Source: UBA4732 sp002404095 (GTDB lineage Bacteria; Planctomycetota; Planctomycetia; Gemmatales; Gemmataceae). From it: a DNA stretch of 64,000 nucleotides. The number at the start of each line of letters is the position of its first letter. The stretch's first letter is position 1. The stretch covers positions 1-64,000 of the forward strand of contig DAIPWT010000013.1 of NCBI GenBank assembly GCA_036783645.1. The letters run 5' to 3'. Both the position numbers and the translations under genes were made by a program. The notes under the pieces were generated by a model that saw only the letters and a program-made list of their open reading frames with translations, was not told the DNA's origin and searched no databases. Shown here one piece after another: positions 62,357 to 64,000 of the stretch.

Positions 62357-64000
62357 ATGCTGCGAACCAAGCTCGCTTTCCTCTTTACGGCATTCCTCCT
62401 GGCACTAGGCTGTTCCCGGCCGAGTCCATCCGGTCCCTCCGAAGAAGCGGTCGGCCCTGCCTGGTTCGAGGACGTGACCGAAAAGCTCGGCCTCGATTTC
62501 CACCACGACGCCGGCCCCATCGACCGCTACTTCCTGCCGCAGATCACCGGTTCCGGGGCCGCGCTCTTCGACTACGACAACGACGGCCGTCTCGACATTT
62601 ACCTCGTGCAGAACGGCGGCCCACAGGGAGCTAAGAACCGCCTGTTCCACCAGAAGGCCGACGGCCGCTTCGAGGACGTCAGCGTTGGATCGGGTCTCGA
62701 CGTGGCCGGATACGGCATGGGCGTGGCCATCGGCGACGTCAACAACGACGGCTTACCGGACGTTTTTTTGACGGAATACGGCCGCATTCGCCTCTTCCTG
62801 AACAACGGCGACGGCACGTTCACCGACGTTTCCGAAGAAGCGGGGCTGCACAGCAATCTCTGGGGTACGTCCGCCAGCTTCGTCGATTACGACCGCGACG
62901 GCTGGCTCGATCTTGTCGTGGTCAATTACGTCGATTTCGACAATTCCCGCGCGTGCGACAGCGCGGGCGGGAAGCGCGACTACTGTGCGCCCGACGCCTT
63001 CCCTGGTTCGGTCACCCGGCTTTACCATAATCTGGGCGTCCAACCTGGGGCCAAGTCGCGCGTGCCGCGTTTTGAGGACGTGACCTTGAAATCGGGCCTG
63101 GCTCAGGTTCCCGGCCCCGGACTCGGCGTCATCTGCGCCGACTTCGACGGCGACGGCTGGCCCGACCTCTTCGTGACCAACGACGCCAAGCCGAACCGGC
63201 TCTGGATCAATCAGCACGACGGCACGTTCAAGGATGAAGCCGTCTCGCGCGGCGTGGCCTACGACGGCCAAGGACGCGCGGCGGCCAACATGGGCACGGC
63301 CATCGCCGATGTGTACGGCGACGGCTTATGCGACCTGTTCGTCACGCATCTAACCTGGGAGAGCAACACTTTATGGAAGCAGGGTCCGCGCGGTTTGTTC
63401 CAGGACCGAACGGCCGCATCGGGCCTGCCGGAGGCGCGCTGGCGCGGCACCGGCTTCGGCGTCGCCTTCGGCGACTTCGACCAGGACGGCGCGCCGGACT
63501 TGGCCCTGGTCAACGGCCGGGTGGCGCGGCGTGAGGGACTTGCTGAATCGAATAAAGACCCTTTTTGGGGCTTCTATGCGGAGCGCAACCAACTCTTCGT
63601 CAACGACGGGTCCGGCCGGTTTCGCGACGTCTCCCTTCAAAACCCTTCGTTCTGTGGGACGGCCGCGGTTTCGCGCGGCTTGGCTGTGGGCGACGTGGAC
63701 GGCGACGGCGCGCTGGACCTCCTGACGACCACCGTGGGCGGAGCGGCCCACTTGTATCGCAATATCGCTCCGAATCGCGGCCATTGGTTGCTGGTCCGCG
63801 CGGTGGACCCGGCCCTTCGCCGCGACGCCTACGGCGCCGAAATCACGGTTCAAGCGGGCGGACGTCGCCGCGTGAGCTGGATCAACCCGGGGCAAAGCTA
63901 TCTGTGCAGCAACGACTGCCGCGCCCACTTTGGCCTCGGCGCCTCGAACGCCGTGGACTCCTTGGAGGTATTGTGGCCCGACGGGGTACGCGAGATTTTT
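62357..64000 (+). CDS. FG-GAP/ASPIC-UnbV lipoprotein, truncated by window edge
   Basis: At least 548 aa; the frame is open at the right edge. A lipobox (FLLALGCSRPS, Cys19) marks a lipoprotein. VCBS/FG-GAP repeats with Ca-binding D-x-D-x-DG loops run through it (DYDNDGRLDIYLVQNGG, GDVNNDGLPDVFLTEYG, DFDGDGWPDLFVTNDA, DVDGDGALDLLTT). The ASPIC/UnbV domain begins near NRGHWLLVRAVDPALRRDAYGAEITVQAGG and continues to the edge. Surface adhesive or structural protein. AAGG precedes the ATG. Confidence 0.88.
   Translation, partial: MLRTKLAFLFTAFLLALGCSRPSPSGPSEEAVGPAWFEDVTEKLGLDFHHDAGPIDRYFLPQITGSGAALFDYDNDGRLDIYLVQNGGPQGAKNRLFHQKADGRFEDVSVGSGLDVAGYGMGVAIGDVNNDGLPDVFLTEYGRIRLFLNNGDGTFTDVSEEAGLHSNLWGTSASFVDYDRDGWLDLVVVNYVDFDNSRACDSAGGKRDYCAPDAFPGSVTRLYHNLGVQPGAKSRVPRFEDVTLKSGLAQVPGPGLGVICADFDGDGWPDLFVTNDAKPNRLWINQHDGTFKDEAVSRGVAYDGQGRAAANMGTAIADVYGDGLCDLFVTHLTWESNTLWKQGPRGLFQDRTAASGLPEARWRGTGFGVAFGDFDQDGAPDLALVNGRVARREGLAESNKDPFWGFYAERNQLFVNDGSGRFRDVSLQNPSFCGTAAVSRGLAVGDVDGDGALDLLTTTVGGAAHLYRNIAPNRGHWLLVRAVDPALRRDAYGAEITVQAGGRRRVSWINPGQSYLCSNDCRAHFGLGASNAVDSLEVLWPDGVREIF

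Overview
The window looks like a chromosomal segment of a Planctomycetota bacterium, most likely a Gemmata-type lineage. The reasons are the high GC, two DUF1501 proteins, two DUF1559 proteins (one with a prepilin-type N-terminus), an FG-GAP/ASPIC-UnbV lipoprotein, a WD40 protein with a C-terminal HEAT-like tail, TPR-CHAT and FGE-sulfatase proteins, an HTTM membrane protein, and many small secreted Cys- or Pro-rich proteins. The placement comes from gene content only; there is no rRNA in the window.

Layout. 1-20.4 kb: envelope and housekeeping genes. These are a Cys-rich secreted protein, a TPR-CHAT protease-like gene broken by an in-frame TGA, a PQQ-type propeller protein, DUF1559, DUF1501, CsrA, an OPT transporter followed directly by an S46 peptidase (peptide uptake plus dipeptide release), ApbE next to an FGE-domain protein, a Tat-exported Gfo/Idh/MocA oxidoreductase and a large exported protein. 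20.4-24.6 kb: accessory block with a perfect-register tandem duplication of a two-gene cassette (small basic protein + DUF4085), an SH3/TPR protein and a three-gene overlapping operon starting with an RHH antitoxin. 24.6-31.3 kb: pyruvate dehydrogenase E1 (aceE) and E2 (aceF), separated by 2.6 kb of small same-strand accessory genes. Several of these share a 30-bp sequence at their 3' ends, which resembles a gene-cassette array. 31.3-35.3 kb: HicBA, an orphan HicB, a two-domain lysozyme-like exported protein and small secreted proteins. 35.4-43.4 kb: aldehyde dehydrogenase, PrcB-like protein, DUF790/Bax1 nuclease, ankyrin, DUF4351, FHA, MutY and DUF4142. 43.4-44.6 kb: tRNA-Arg(ACG) with a decayed tyrosine recombinase beside it, the scar of an integrated element. 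44.6-64 kb: GT87-like mannosyltransferase with a VWA protein, ferredoxin, DUF2203, a WD40 protein, DUF1559, DUF1501, an HPF1-like protein, HTTM with its partner, phosphohexomutase, and an ASPIC/UnbV lipoprotein running off the right edge.

The most unusual feature is a large set of long, nearly perfect palindromes (arms about 13-42 bp) at gene ends. They fall into recurring sequence families: CCCCGCCCC type, GCCGCGACC type, and CGAAGCGC type. One 123-bp palindrome (53696-53818) sits inside another palindrome and is flanked by a 4-bp direct repeat GTGA, which is what transposition of a MITE-like element would leave. Two palindromes lie in frame inside coding genes, several form the last codons of genes, and both 10-N gaps in the window lie inside palindromes. 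These elements appear to be mobile, to shape gene ends, and to have destroyed at least one gene (53285-53673).

Most calls rest on motifs read by eye. Family names are given where diagnostic residues are visible. Small accessory genes are left without a function where none can be supported.
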